This document shows positions 43,819 to 51,873 of a DNA stretch of 64,000 nucleotides, piece by piece. How positions within the stretch are numbered: position 1 is the stretch's first letter; each line of letters opens with the position of its first letter. Origin of the DNA: Lachnospiraceae bacterium (GTDB taxonomy: Bacteria > Bacillota > Clostridia > Lachnospirales > Lachnospiraceae); assembly GCA_021153325.1 (NCBI GenBank), contig JAGKTQ010000008.1, forward strand, positions 1 through 64,000. Reading direction: 5' to 3'. The position numbers and the translations under genes were made by a program. The notes beneath the pieces were generated by a model. The model was not told the origin of the DNA. It ran no database searches and saw only the letters and a list, made by a program, of their open reading frames with translations.

Positions 43819-45099
43819 TTAATTTATACAATAGTGTTTATATTTCTCATAATCCTGTTGACGCAAATTTAGTTCTAAATAAACTCCTTCCGGCTGGTAG
43901 GTAGTGGAACGAACCGTAGCTGTTTCCAGTAAATAGGAAGTAATGTTACCGGAATCATAAGGAATGCACATAGTGCAGTCTATATTAGAAGAGAATAGGA
44001 GCTTCTGAATAGTTTCAGTCAGTTCCTTTAAACCGATTTGGTTTTTTGCAGACATATAAATCCTGTTATCAATGATTTTAGGCAGGAGTGAAGAGTCCAT
44101 GACCCGGTCCGCTTTGTTGAAAATATAGAGGACGGGTATGTGTCCGGCATCCAGTTCTTTTAAGGTTTCGCTTGTGACCTGCATATGCTCCTTATAGTTT
44201 TCGTCTGAATAATCAATCACTTCTAACAGTAGATCTGCATATTTCACTTCTTCTAAAGTAGAACGAAATGCTTTTACAAGGCTGTGCGGTAATTTGTCAA
44301 TGAAACCGACCGTATCAGCCAATAAAAAGCTGCGGTTATTTTCAAAAGAAATCTTTCGAACGGTAGTGTCTAAGGTGGCAAAGAGCATATCCTGCTCCAA
44401 AACCTTTTTTTCCTCTGTCTGTCCGCAGGAATCTAAAAAGGCGTTCATCAAAGTAGATTTTCCGGCATTAGTGTAGCCGACTAAAGATACCTTGGGAAGA
44501 GAAGATTCCTGTCTTTTCTTACGCTGGGTATTTCTGTCTTTCGTAATCTGTTCCAGATCCTTTTTTAATTCACTGATACGGTGCTCAATATGTCGTCTGT
44601 CCAGTTCCAGTTTCTTTTCACCGGCACCTTTATTACTTAAGCTTCCGCTTGCACCGCCCTGACGTCCAAGAGAAGTACGCATGCCTACAAGGCGTGGCAG
44701 CATATATTGTAAAGAAGCAAGTTCTACCTGTAGCTTAGATTCGCCGGTTCGAGCCCGTTCTTTAAAAATCTCCAGGATCAAATAAGTTCTGTCAAAAATA
44801 GGAAGAGACAATTCGTCTTGAAGATTACGCAGCTGTGTAGGCGTTAAAGCGTTGTCAAATATGAGAAGATCTGCTTCTAAAAGCTGCGCGGTCTCTTTGA
44901 CTTCTGCGACCTTTCCGGTTCCTATATAAAGAGCCGTGTGAACGACGGGCATATTTTGTGTGATTATACCGACCGGTTCATAGTGGCATGCTTTTGTAAG
45001 AGAGGCTAGCTCCGCCATGGAATGTTCAAAATCCTCACCGTTATTTAAATTTACGCCAATTAACAGTGCTTTTTTAGGTGTATCTAAATTTGATGTCAA
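43819..45099 (-). CDS. hflX: Ribosome-associated GTPase HflX
   Basis: 426 residues, started by TTG with AAGGAG 8 bases upstream. The HflX-specific N-terminal domain (IGTGKVAEVKETAQ, LIFDNALTPTQLRNL, GRQGGASGS) is followed by the G domain: G1 GYTNAGKSTLMNAF, G3 DTVGFI, G4 NKAD. HflX splits stalled 70S ribosomes under stress. It is a single-gene unit by its layout. Confidence 0.95.
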   Translation of the reverse strand: MTSNLDTPKKALLIGVNLNNGEDFEHSMAELASLTKACHYEPVGIITQNMPVVHTALYIGTGKVAEVKETAQLLEADLLIFDNALTPTQLRNLQDELSLPIFDRTYLILEIFKERARTGESKLQVELASLQYMLPRLVGMRTSLGRQGGASGSLSNKGAGEKKLELDRRHIEHRISELKKDLEQITKDRNTQRKKRQESSLPKVSLVGYTNAGKSTLMNAFLDSCGQTEEKKVLEQDMLFATLDTTVRKISFENNRSFLLADTVGFIDKLPHSLVKAFRSTLEEVKYADLLLEVIDYSDENYKEHMQVTSETLKELDAGHIPVLYIFNKADRVMDSSLLPKIIDNRIYMSAKNQIGLKELTETIQKLLFSSNIDCTMCIPYDSGNITSYLLETATVRSTTYQPEGVYLELNLRQQDYEKYKHYCIN

Positions 45100-45337
45100 T
45101 AGAAAATCTCCTTTTTGATAAAGAATGGTTAGTTTTAAATAGATTTCTTATTTTGTATAATATAACATACGCAGGAAATTATTTCAAAAAATTCTAAAGA
45201 TGGGGTCGTGTATAGAAAAATTGTACTAAAAAATGTGCAAAAAATACAATATTTTTGTGGAACAATGATTGATTTTAAAGGTTTCAAATGTTACCATCAA
45301 TTAGTGGAAAAGGAATACATTTTAGAGGAGGTTTCAA

Positions 45338-46186
45338 ATGGACAAGCATTTTAATACACCGTCCGAAATCATAGAAGGGAATATAAATGGAGCAGTCACA
45401 AAGGCAAATCTTCCCCTTGGAAAAATGATTTTACTCGGTATTATGGCGGGGGCTTTTATTGCATTAGGTGGTGCGACAAGTTCTACAGCAGTACATAGTA
45501 TTTCTGACGTAGGACTGGCAAGAACATTGGCAGGAGCTATTTTCCCGGTAGGACTCATGATGATCGTTTTCGTAGGTGGAGAATTGTTTACAGGAAATTG
45601 TCTGATCACTATGGCTGTTCTGGATAAGAAGGTGAAATTGAGCCAGATGCTTCGCAACTTGGTCGTTGTATATTTCAGCAATTTAGTAGGAGCTTTGATT
45701 GTTGATCTTCTTATTGTTTATAGTGGAAATTTAGATTATACAAATGGACTTTTAGGTGCATATACTATTAAAGTAGCAATTGCAAAAGCAAATATTGATC
45801 CGGTAAAAGGAGTTGTTTCCGGTATCCTTTGTAATGTTTTAGTTTGTATGGCAATTTTGATGGCTGGTGCTGCAAAAGATATTGCAGGAAAAGTATGGGC
45901 AATCTTCTTCCCAATCTGGGCATTTGTAGTAGGCGGTTTTGAACACTGTGTTGCAAATATGTTTTATATCCCTGCCGGTATCCTTGCTGCAAATAACCCG
46001 GTTTATGTGGCAAAAGCAGAAGAGGTATATGGTATTACAGCAGCACAATGTGAGAATTTGACAGTATTGCAGAGCCTTCATAATTTCATTCCGGTAACGA
46101 TTGGAAACATTATCGGTGGTGCAGTATTTGTGGGTGTTATGTATTTCCTTATTTACAAAAAGGACTGGAATAAAAAAGCTGCCTAA
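45338..46186 (+). CDS. Formate/nitrite transporter (FocA/NirC family)
   Basis: 282 residues with about six membrane helices and GAGGAGG upstream. The family motifs GGATSSTAVHS-type loop, FVGGELFTGNCL and FVVGGFEHCVANMFYIPAGI are intact; the second carries the conserved His of the FNT channel. It moves formate, nitrite or hydrosulfide as a pentamer; which one cannot be settled here. No pyruvate-formate lyase gene is adjacent. The 238-bp upstream region has no operator I can name. Confidence 0.93.
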   Translation: MDKHFNTPSEIIEGNINGAVTKANLPLGKMILLGIMAGAFIALGGATSSTAVHSISDVGLARTLAGAIFPVGLMMIVFVGGELFTGNCLITMAVLDKKVKLSQMLRNLVVVYFSNLVGALIVDLLIVYSGNLDYTNGLLGAYTIKVAIAKANIDPVKGVVSGILCNVLVCMAILMAGAAKDIAGKVWAIFFPIWAFVVGGFEHCVANMFYIPAGILAANNPVYVAKAEEVYGITAAQCENLTVLQSLHNFIPVTIGNIIGGAVFVGVMYFLIYKKDWNKKAA

Positions 46187-46220
46187 GAGAAAAGAGAGTA
46201 ATGATAGAAAAGTATTACGA

Positions 46221-46268
46221 AAAAAACTGCTACAGATCAATTGTTTGATTTTGTAGCAGTTTTTTTAT
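46221..46268. terminator. Bidirectional terminator between the FNT channel and cNMP-domain genes
   Basis: AAAAAACTGCTACA 46221-46234 / TGTAGCAGTTTTTT 46252-46265, with ATCAA/TTGAT inside; T-runs on both strands serve both convergent genes. Confidence 0.9.
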
Positions 46269-46292
46269 TGTGATACTTTGGATTTCAGAGTA

Positions 46293-48566
46293 TTAGCTTT
46301 CTAAGAACGCACGTTGACGTACAAGCTCTTCTGGAATTTCTGCGCGGTTATTACGAAGCTTCTGTTCCACATTTTCCAAATGATGAAGTTTTTGAACGTT
46401 TTTCACCTTGTAGCGTTCCAAAAGCTCTCGGAAGAGAGGATTAGTAGCTAAAACGTTGCGTACTTCCTTGGAGAATGGACAGTAGCTAAAGAGAATCGTT
46501 CTGGAAACCTTATTCAATCTTGGAGAACCTTTACCCTCAAAGGTAATCCAGGAAACATAATCACGCACAAACATTTCTTTGTAGTTGTTCTTGGCTTTTT
46601 GGAGAGCAGATTTTAACTTGTCTTTTGCTTCCGGTGACAAGTCTCTGTTCTGTCGATAGAACTGAATATAATCGCAATATTCGGATGTCAAAGAGCGTTC
46701 GCTCAAATCGTTCCATCTTGCACCTTGAATACGACGGCACATCTCCCAACGGAATTCGCCTGTCAAACGTATTAAAATATTGTCCAGATCTTCCATCTGG
46801 AAAATGGAAACCATCATACGGGATGGGGTAGTACGTTTCTTACCTTCGATTTCCTGCCACATAACGCCACGGACACCAACGTTTGGAAGGAGAATGACAT
46901 CGGGAAGAACTTCGACCTGCACCATTTCTTTTCCAATTCCGATCGCAGGATTTGTATAAATGACTTCTCTGCAGTAAGCACTGTAGTCAACAGACCGAAC
47001 ATTTTGCAGACAGTCTTTGACTTTTTGTGCGGTCACCAATGAGGTCTGGATATCTTTTAAAACGTTGTGCTCGGAAAATACCGGACAGAAAGTAGAAATA
47101 CGTCCAAAGGTCATACGGTTGACAAGAGGGAACATATTTTCAATTTCAAATGCGGTTTTTCCTTTTTGATCTTGTAAAAGAGCACGTTCTTTTGCTTCTG
47201 TGATCTTGCCAGTGACTTTCATTTCATGAATGAAAGCGGTATAATCTGCGTCAAATTCGTTACGGCTTGGCTCTTTTTTACCCGAATAAATAGCTTGGAA
47301 CCAATCGTATATCGTATAAACACCATGTTCCGGGTCGTTCGGAATATTATGGATTAAAGAATGCAGATAGACTGCATTTTCCATGCCGGCAAGTTCTTCA
47401 TCCATATAGCCAAATAAGAAGAACATCATAATAACATCTGGTATTTTGGAATCTTCCAAACTAGCAAAAAAGGCATGTTCGTAAATCTGATAAAATAATT
47501 TCGTGATCTCTCCACGAAGGCGGCGGCATTTGTCGTCGGAGCCGTTTTTGTCGATCAGTTTTTTGTAATCGGCGATCAGCTTTTTGAATTTTGCATTTGT
47601 GTCTGATTCGCATCCGGCATAGTCCAAAATTGTATCCAGAGAATTAGTGAGAGAAGCAACATCCTGCTCGGAGGCAGTGATTTCTTCCTCTGCAGAGCCT
47701 TTTTCCGCTAATCTTTGTAATTTGCTCTTGTATTCTGCAATACGGGAAGAAAGCAATTCACGGTCAATAGAATTTTCGGATTCCAATTGGATCAGCAGCT
47801 TGCTGATAGCAGCACTTAATGCAGTGCTGTCCTGTGACTCTGTACCAATCTTAAAGAGAAGACCGGTATAGAGATCAAAGAAATCCAAATGGTTTTCATT
47901 TAATAAAAGTACTGATACGTCTGACTGATAATCAGAAAGCATCTGACAGACAGAAAGCGTATTTTGTACATCCTGACTTGCTTTTGTCATCATACCGGAA
48001 AGAATCCATGGATTTTTACTTAAAAAAGCAGGAACTTTTCCGGAAATTGCTTTTTTGATGCTCATATAATAATTGGAGATCCAAGATTCTATATCATCTT
48101 CCAACACGAGCGGACCTATATTTTCAAGACCCGGAAGTGATTTTGGAGAGACTTGGGAACGTGTGCAAAAATCCAAATATTCGTTGTAATTATTCTGAAG
48201 AGACTGATATAGATTACTGCACGCGTATTTTGCCATTTCGTAGTGATCTAAAAGTGCACATACCTGTTTGAACATGGAAAGTGCAAACAGATTTGCCAAA
48301 TCTTCGCTGCCGGCAAATAAGTTACCGACCGGTTTTTCATGTGAATAAGAATAAGAAACATAAGTAGTATCTGCTGTTACCTCATAAGAAAAACAGTGGG
48401 TTTCATAACCGATTTCGAGAAGTCCGATTACGTCGCCCTTTTCCAATAATAATTCCCCGCCCGGAAAAAGAAGTCTGACTGCTCCGTTTATAATAAGGTG
48501 CAGACTGTCTAAAGGCTGCCCGTTTTGGATAAGGATTTTCCCGCTGGAGATCGACTGTGTTGTCAT
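46293..48566 (-). CDS. Large protein with N-terminal cyclic-nucleotide-binding-like domain
   Basis: 757 residues with AAGGAGG before the ATG. Residues 1 to about 110 resemble a cNMP-binding/Crp-type beta roll (ISSGKILIQNGQPLDSLHLI, GAVRLLFPGGELLLEKGDVI), though the canonical phosphate-binding cassette arginine is not obvious. The remaining ~640 residues are mostly helical and match no family I know; there is no helix-turn-helix, membrane helix or signal peptide. It is therefore not a Crp-type regulator. Its gene stands alone between two convergent/divergent units, and the function is unknown. Confidence 0.7.
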   Translation of the reverse strand: MTTQSISSGKILIQNGQPLDSLHLIINGAVRLLFPGGELLLEKGDVIGLLEIGYETHCFSYEVTADTTYVSYSYSHEKPVGNLFAGSEDLANLFALSMFKQVCALLDHYEMAKYACSNLYQSLQNNYNEYLDFCTRSQVSPKSLPGLENIGPLVLEDDIESWISNYYMSIKKAISGKVPAFLSKNPWILSGMMTKASQDVQNTLSVCQMLSDYQSDVSVLLLNENHLDFFDLYTGLLFKIGTESQDSTALSAAISKLLIQLESENSIDRELLSSRIAEYKSKLQRLAEKGSAEEEITASEQDVASLTNSLDTILDYAGCESDTNAKFKKLIADYKKLIDKNGSDDKCRRLRGEITKLFYQIYEHAFFASLEDSKIPDVIMMFFLFGYMDEELAGMENAVYLHSLIHNIPNDPEHGVYTIYDWFQAIYSGKKEPSRNEFDADYTAFIHEMKVTGKITEAKERALLQDQKGKTAFEIENMFPLVNRMTFGRISTFCPVFSEHNVLKDIQTSLVTAQKVKDCLQNVRSVDYSAYCREVIYTNPAIGIGKEMVQVEVLPDVILLPNVGVRGVMWQEIEGKKRTTPSRMMVSIFQMEDLDNILIRLTGEFRWEMCRRIQGARWNDLSERSLTSEYCDYIQFYRQNRDLSPEAKDKLKSALQKAKNNYKEMFVRDYVSWITFEGKGSPRLNKVSRTILFSYCPFSKEVRNVLATNPLFRELLERYKVKNVQKLHHLENVEQKLRNNRAEIPEELVRQRAFLES

Positions 48567-48755
48567 AATACCCCTCCTTAAATAAATAGTAATTTTATTA
48601 TACTAATTTCATATAAGAATTACAAGAAAAAAGCCTTTTTCGGTGAATTTTTTGGAAAATATTCACTAACGTAATGCATTTTTTTATAAAATATGATAAA
48701 CTGTACGAGTAAGAGCTGTACCATTCGGTTGGCAGAAGACTGACGGAGGAAGACT

Positions 48756-49217
48756 ATGGAGAAGGAAGCAGATTTAAGAGAACAAGTCATAGCAGAATAC
48801 AAGGGAGAAGTACAGAAGTATTTGAAGTATATTCCCTGGTTTGAAGAGAAAGCAGGAGTGCAGGTATCTTCTATATACAGTGGAGAGGATATTAAAGCTC
48901 ATTCAGTAGCCTTTCCAGTTTATGATAGTACATTGATGAGCTTTGTAAAAGAAATGTCAAAATCAAAATTTATGGATAAAAACTACCCGTATGTATATAG
49001 CAGAAACAGAATCCGTACTGTTCAGGATGAAAAGAAAATGATAGAACGGGCCACGATAAGGGATATTAACGTTTTGGGCGGTATTCTTTCAAAATATGTG
49101 CTTGGTGGAATGACGAAAGGAACGCTGTGGAGTACAGCAGTTACAGAAGGCATCTTTTTAGATATTTTATTGAAATTGAAAGAGATTATAGAATTTTGGG
49201 ATAAGCCCCTTGCATAA
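48756..49217 (+). CDS. Conserved hypothetical protein (153 aa)
   Basis: 153 residues, preceded by CGGAGG. It contains YLKYIPWFEEKAG, SIYSGEDIKAHSVAFPVYD and KYVLGGMTKGTLWSTAV. The sequence looks mostly helical, soluble and without signal or membrane parts. I know similar sequences from Lachnospiraceae but no assigned function. A TetR-family regulator follows 20 nt later, so it may be co-transcribed with and controlled by it. Confidence 0.6.
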   Translation: MEKEADLREQVIAEYKGEVQKYLKYIPWFEEKAGVQVSSIYSGEDIKAHSVAFPVYDSTLMSFVKEMSKSKFMDKNYPYVYSRNRIRTVQDEKKMIERATIRDINVLGGILSKYVLGGMTKGTLWSTAVTEGIFLDILLKLKEIIEFWDKPLA

Positions 49218-49237
49218 TTACGGGAACGAGGAAGCGA

Positions 49238-49825
49238 ATGGGAGATAAGTCAACACAGAAAAAACAGCATATTTTAGATTGTGCCAAAAAGGTCTTTATG
49301 GAAAAAGGTTATAAAGACGTTACAATGAAAGATATTGTAGAAGCAAGTGAGATCAGCAGAGGTGGCTTATATTTGTACTATAATAGTACAAAGGAAATTT
49401 TTCTGGATATTCTGCAGATGGAAATGCAGGAAACGGATGATGTGTTTTCAGAAAGCATATCGGAGGAAACATCTGCTACCGAGATCTTAATGCTTTTTCT
49501 GAAAGAGCAAAAGAAAGAACTGTTGCGTAAAAAAAATAATCTGACACTTGCTATTTATGAATTTTTCCTTGCTAACAAAATTTCCAAAAAAGAAAATCCA
49601 TTAAAGAAGCAATTTGATGAGGCAGTTTATTTTTTAAATAGATTGATTGAAACCGGAGTGGAGAGCGGAGAGTTTTATTGTGAAGATACGGAAGGCGCAG
49701 CCAGAAATATTATGTATGTGCTGGAAGGGCTTAAGATTACTGCGAAAACCATTGGAATTTCAGAAGAAAATGTAGATAAAGAGTTGTTATACATTGTACA
49801 AGGACTTGTTATTGAAGAAGAATAG
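49238..49825 (+). CDS. TetR-family transcriptional regulator
   Basis: 195 residues. The N-terminal HTH is KQHILDCAKKVFMEKGYKDV ... VEASEISRGGLYLYYNSTKEI, the TetR pattern. The C-terminal ligand domain is helical and typical in size. A terminator follows, so the target genes are probably the preceding 153-residue gene and itself rather than the downstream pair; the ligand is unknown. Confidence 0.9.
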   Translation: MGDKSTQKKQHILDCAKKVFMEKGYKDVTMKDIVEASEISRGGLYLYYNSTKEIFLDILQMEMQETDDVFSESISEETSATEILMLFLKEQKKELLRKKNNLTLAIYEFFLANKISKKENPLKKQFDEAVYFLNRLIETGVESGEFYCEDTEGAARNIMYVLEGLKITAKTIGISEENVDKELLYIVQGLVIEEE

Positions 49826-49838
49826 AGGAAAAGAATAT

Positions 49839-49874
49839 ATGCTTCAAGGATGAGCACGCCTTGAGGCATTTTTC
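49839..49874 (+). terminator. Terminator after tetR-family gene
   Basis: ATGCTTCAAGG 49839-49849 / CCTTGAGGCAT 49859-49869 with one G-T pair, then TTTTT. Confidence 0.85.
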
Positions 49875-49908
49875 GCGTTTATGTCAGGAGAAGAGAGGAC
49901 GGAGGAAA

Positions 49909-50862
49909 ATGATAGAAACCATTGCAGAAATAGAACTGGCAGTAGGAGAAAAGATCGTTGTAAAAAGAAACCGAATCCTGCCACAAAATAAAGAAGATGA
50001 GACAAAACGGATAGCCATTGTTTCTGGTATACATGGGGACGAACTGGAAGGACAGTATGTGTGCTATGAGGTGGCAAGAAGGCTCACAGAACATCCGGAA
50101 CTTTTGCACGGAATCGTTGATATTTATCCGGCGTTAAACCCGCTTGGGCTGGAATCGGCAAAACGATCTGTGCCAAAATTGGAAATGGATATGAACCGTA
50201 TGTTCCCTGGAAATAAAAATGGGAATATGATGGAGCGGATCGCAGCTTCCATCGTAGATAGTATTGCAGGAGCAGATGTCTGTGTGGACGTGCATGCTTC
50301 GGACACGGAAGTAAGGGAAATTCCACAGGTACGTGTGAGCGAGGAATTTGCGGATAAAATGCTTCCCTATGCAAAACTGATGAATGTGGATATGATCTGG
50401 ATGAATGCGACAGCAACCGTGCATGAGGCGACGCTGGCGCATTCCATGAATGTCCTAGGTGTGCCTACTTTGGTCGTAGAAATGGGACTTGGCATGCGGA
50501 TCAATACAAAGTATGGAAATCAGGTAACAGAAGGAATTTTTAATCTGATGAAAGAATTGGGTATTTGGTCCGGGAAAGTAAAACAAACACAGTTCCCAGT
50601 CATTTCTACGGATGGAGAGGTGGAATTTATACGAGCCGATCATACGGGTGTTTTCCTGCCAAGCATTGAACATAATCATTATGTTCATAGAGGGGATCTG
50701 ATAGGAAGGGTTGTGAATACTTATACAGGACAGATCAAGCAGGAGATTATAGCAAAGAAGGATGGACTGGTCTTTACACTTAGAGAATATCCTATGGTAT
50801 ACGAAGGAGCACTGCTTGCCAGAATTCTGACGGATATTGAAAGTAGTGAAAGGGGAAATTGA
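49909..50862 (+). CDS. Succinylglutamate desuccinylase/aspartoacylase-family zinc hydrolase
   Basis: About 317 residues from ATG 49909 (GGAGG upstream); the open frame extends to 49861 but that part overlaps the terminator. The M14-like zinc site is SGIHGDELEG (His42, Glu45) and CVDVHAS (His). The fold continues with VDIYPALNPLG and MDMNRMFPG. Members cleave N-acyl amino acids or related amides; the substrate is unknown. The next gene starts one base after its stop and is a paralogue. Confidence 0.85.
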   Translation: MIETIAEIELAVGEKIVVKRNRILPQNKEDETKRIAIVSGIHGDELEGQYVCYEVARRLTEHPELLHGIVDIYPALNPLGLESAKRSVPKLEMDMNRMFPGNKNGNMMERIAASIVDSIAGADVCVDVHASDTEVREIPQVRVSEEFADKMLPYAKLMNVDMIWMNATATVHEATLAHSMNVLGVPTLVVEMGLGMRINTKYGNQVTEGIFNLMKELGIWSGKVKQTQFPVISTDGEVEFIRADHTGVFLPSIEHNHYVHRGDLIGRVVNTYTGQIKQEIIAKKDGLVFTLREYPMVYEGALLARILTDIESSERGN

Positions 50863-50863
50863 T

Positions 50864-51799
50864 GTGATTATAAAAGATATATATACGATGAAAGCACCCT
50901 TTCGAGAAGAAATGATCGTAAAGGGCTACAGCTTTGGCAAGGGAGATAAGGCAGCATGTATTTTAGGACCGGTCAGAGGAAATGAAGTGCAGCAGCTTTA
51001 TATCTGTTCCCAGCTTGTCCGGGCGTTAAAGGAGCTGGAGGCAAACAGCTGTATCAGTTCTGGGAAAGAAATTCTTGTTATTCCGGTCATAAATAATTAT
51101 TCCATGAACGTTGGAAAACGATTCTGGGGAGAAGATAATTCGGATATTAACCGTATGTTTCCGGGAAATAAGGATGGAGATACGACGGCAAGAATTGCAG
51201 ATGGAATTTTTGAAGAAATTAAAGATTACAGTTATGGTATACAATTTACCAGTTTTTATATGTCGGGCGAATTTGTTCCGCATGTACGCATGATGGAGAC
51301 AGGATTTCAAAATGCTTCTCTTGCCAATCTGTTCGGTCTTCCTTATGTGCTGGTAAGAAAACCGATGCCGATCGATACAAAAACATTAAATTATAACTGG
51401 CAGGGAGAAATGACAGCAGCTTTTTCGATTTATACGAATCAGACAGCGCAGATCGATGAGGTGAGTGCCAGACAGGCAGTGGCAGCAGTATTGCGGTTTT
51501 TGACACGAATGGGCGTTATTCGTTATGAAAGCCATAGTGGATATATCAGTCATGTGATTGCAGAAGGGGATCTGTCGAATGTACCGGCAGCTACCGGAGG
51601 AATTTTTAGAAGCCTTGTCAAGGTAGGAGAAGATGTGCGTTATGGTATGGCATTGGCAGAAATTGTAGATCCTTATGAAGGCAGTGTGAAGCAGGTCATT
51701 ACAGCACCGACAGATGGTATTGTATTTTTTTCGTATACGGAACCATTGATTGGGCAGTATGATATAGCGTACCAATTGATACACAGGCTGCACGAATAA
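50864..51799 (+). CDS. Paralogue of the aspartoacylase-like hydrolase lacking zinc ligands
   Basis: About 311 residues from GTG 50864, 7 bases after AGGGGAA. It aligns along its length with the upstream enzyme (VRGNEVQQLY versus HGDELEG; INRMFPGNKDGD in both), but the first zinc His is replaced (GPVRGNE) and by my alignment the second His (DVHAS) is Thr in QFTSF. Only the Glu remains. It is likely a catalytically inactive subunit that partners or regulates its neighbour, or has a different activity. Confidence 0.72.
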   Translation: MIIKDIYTMKAPFREEMIVKGYSFGKGDKAACILGPVRGNEVQQLYICSQLVRALKELEANSCISSGKEILVIPVINNYSMNVGKRFWGEDNSDINRMFPGNKDGDTTARIADGIFEEIKDYSYGIQFTSFYMSGEFVPHVRMMETGFQNASLANLFGLPYVLVRKPMPIDTKTLNYNWQGEMTAAFSIYTNQTAQIDEVSARQAVAAVLRFLTRMGVIRYESHSGYISHVIAEGDLSNVPAATGGIFRSLVKVGEDVRYGMALAEIVDPYEGSVKQVITAPTDGIVFFSYTEPLIGQYDIAYQLIHRLHE

Positions 51800-51809
51800 A
51801 AAATTGGGA

Positions 51810-51837
51810 TTGAAAAAAAGGGAAAGTCAAGTATAAT
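51810..51837 (+). promoter_or_regulatory. Promoter of purL
   Basis: TTGAAA (51810-51815), 16-bp spacer, TATAAT (51832-51837). Confidence 0.6.
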
Positions 51838-51873
51838 AGATGGTAGTATGCAAAAATTTACGGAGGATTCATC

